From an uncultured Rhodospirillaceae bacterium (lineage in GTDB: Bacteria; Pseudomonadota; Alphaproteobacteria; Rhodospirillales; UBA2165), in assembly GCA_913054205.1 (NCBI GenBank), contig CAJXJM010000170.1:1-6009 (forward strand): 6,009 nucleotides of DNA. The letters run 5' to 3'. Below are positions 5,305 to 6,009 of the stretch, in pieces. The position numbers and the translations under genes are program-made. Position 1 is the first letter of the stretch. Each line of letters begins with the position of its first letter. The notes under the pieces were generated by a model, which saw only the letters and a program-made list of their open reading frames with translations, ran no database searches and was not told the origin of the DNA.

Positions 5305-6009
5305 GGAAATTCAAACACGCTGTGGCTTTATCGCCATTTTAGGTGCACCGAATGTCGGAAAATCGACATTGCTCAATAGAGTGGTCGGCACCAAAGTATC
5401 GATCGTTTCTCCTAAAGTGCAAACAACACGCACACGGGTACTGGGTATCGCGCTTGAGGAAGACGTCCAGCTCATTTTCATAGACACACCAGGAATTTTT
5501 CAGCCGAAACGTCGGCTCGACAGGGCAATGGTCGCAGCGGCATGGGGCGGCGCGAGCGATGCAGATCATATTATTCTACTAGTAGATAGTCAGCGCGGGA
5601 TCAATCCGGACACCCAGACCATCATTGACCGCCTGAAAAAAACAGAACGCCGAGTGGATCTGGTTCTCAACAAAGTTGATTTAGTGAACAAACAAGATTT
5701 ACTGGCGCTCACGCAAACCCTCAGTGATTCTGAAATCTTCGATGAGATTTTTATGATATCGGCAGAGAAGGGCGATGGCGTTGAAGATTTGGTTGCCTAT
5801 CTGAAAACCAAGACACCAGCGGGGCCCTGGCTGTTCCCGGAAGATCAAGTTTCAGATATGCCGATGCGGCTGTTAGCGGCGGAAATCACCCGTGAAAAGC
5901 TATATCTCAAACTGCATCAGGAATTACCCTACGCAACGACCGTTGAGACCGAGACCTGGGAAGAAAAAGATGATGGCAGCATACGCATCGAGCAAATCAT
6001 CTATGTAGA
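5297..6009 (+). CDS. era: GTPase Era, 3' truncated by window edge
   Basis: Era is an essential Ras-like GTPase that binds the 3' end of 16S rRNA through a C-terminal KH domain and assists 30S subunit maturation. The 237 codons in view cover the whole GTPase domain. G1 is GAPNVGKS (16-23), the switch I region is SPKVQTTRTR (38-47), G3 is DTPG (63-66), G4 is NKVD (125-128) and G5 is SAEKGDG (155-161). The linker and the start of the KH domain follow (MRLLAAEITREKLYLKLHQELPY, then IRIEQIIYV at the edge). Only about the last fifth is missing. Translation probably begins at TTG 5297 with AAAGGA eight bases upstream, giving MVEEIQTRCGFIAILGAP, a normal N-terminus for Era. This overlaps the rnc stop (5302-5304) by eight bases, which implies coupled translation. 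No frameshift is seen. Confidence 0.95.
   Translation, partial: MVEEIQTRCGFIAILGAPNVGKSTLLNRVVGTKVSIVSPKVQTTRTRVLGIALEEDVQLIFIDTPGIFQPKRRLDRAMVAAAWGGASDADHIILLVDSQRGINPDTQTIIDRLKKTERRVDLVLNKVDLVNKQDLLALTQTLSDSEIFDEIFMISAEKGDGVEDLVAYLKTKTPAGPWLFPEDQVSDMPMRLLAAEITREKLYLKLHQELPYATTVETETWEEKDDGSIRIEQIIYV

Overview
The window is a dense, single-strand run of housekeeping genes from what is most probably an alphaproteobacterium. The order Rsh - DUF2062 - pdxJ - acpS - (glycosyltransferase) - lepB - rnc - era, all on the + strand, is the well-known alphaproteobacterial pdxJ-acpS-lepB-rnc-era block joined to a stringent-response gene. The protein motifs (Rsh zinc-finger/ACT tail, single-span signal peptidase I) fit that group. 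I cannot name the genus from this sequence alone.

Layout. Bases 2-763 are the C-terminal third of a bifunctional (p)ppGpp synthetase/hydrolase whose start lies outside the window. Four bases later comes a DUF2062 membrane protein (768-1400). It overlaps pdxJ (1390-2166, vitamin B6 synthesis), and acpS (2191-2598, activation of acyl carrier protein) follows. A GT4-type glycosyltransferase (2598-3824) begins inside the acpS stop codon. An AT-rich spacer with short repeats and a doubtful 41-codon ORF leads to lepB (3870-4613), rnc (4624-5304) and era (5297-6009, running off the end). Junctions are: 4-base gap, 11-base overlap, 24-base gap, 1-base overlap, 45-base gap, 10-base gap, 8-base overlap. 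No intergenic stretch exceeds 45 bases, and I see no tRNA, rRNA, CRISPR, terminator or mobile element.

How it works together. The spacing argues for one transcriptional unit with extensive translational coupling; its main promoter must lie upstream of base 1. The products serve growth control (Rsh), cofactor supply (PdxJ, AcpS), secretion (LepB), and RNA maturation and ribosome assembly (RNase III, Era). The glycosyltransferase is the accessory element: it splits acpS from lepB, which are normally adjacent in this block. The AT-rich spacer after it is the only place where an internal promoter or small gene might hide.

Nothing here is convincingly a new biological system. The items most worth a second look are the glycosyltransferase insertion, the candidate small ORF and phased repeats at 3776-3901, and the conserved-looking DUF2062 gene wedged between Rsh and pdxJ.
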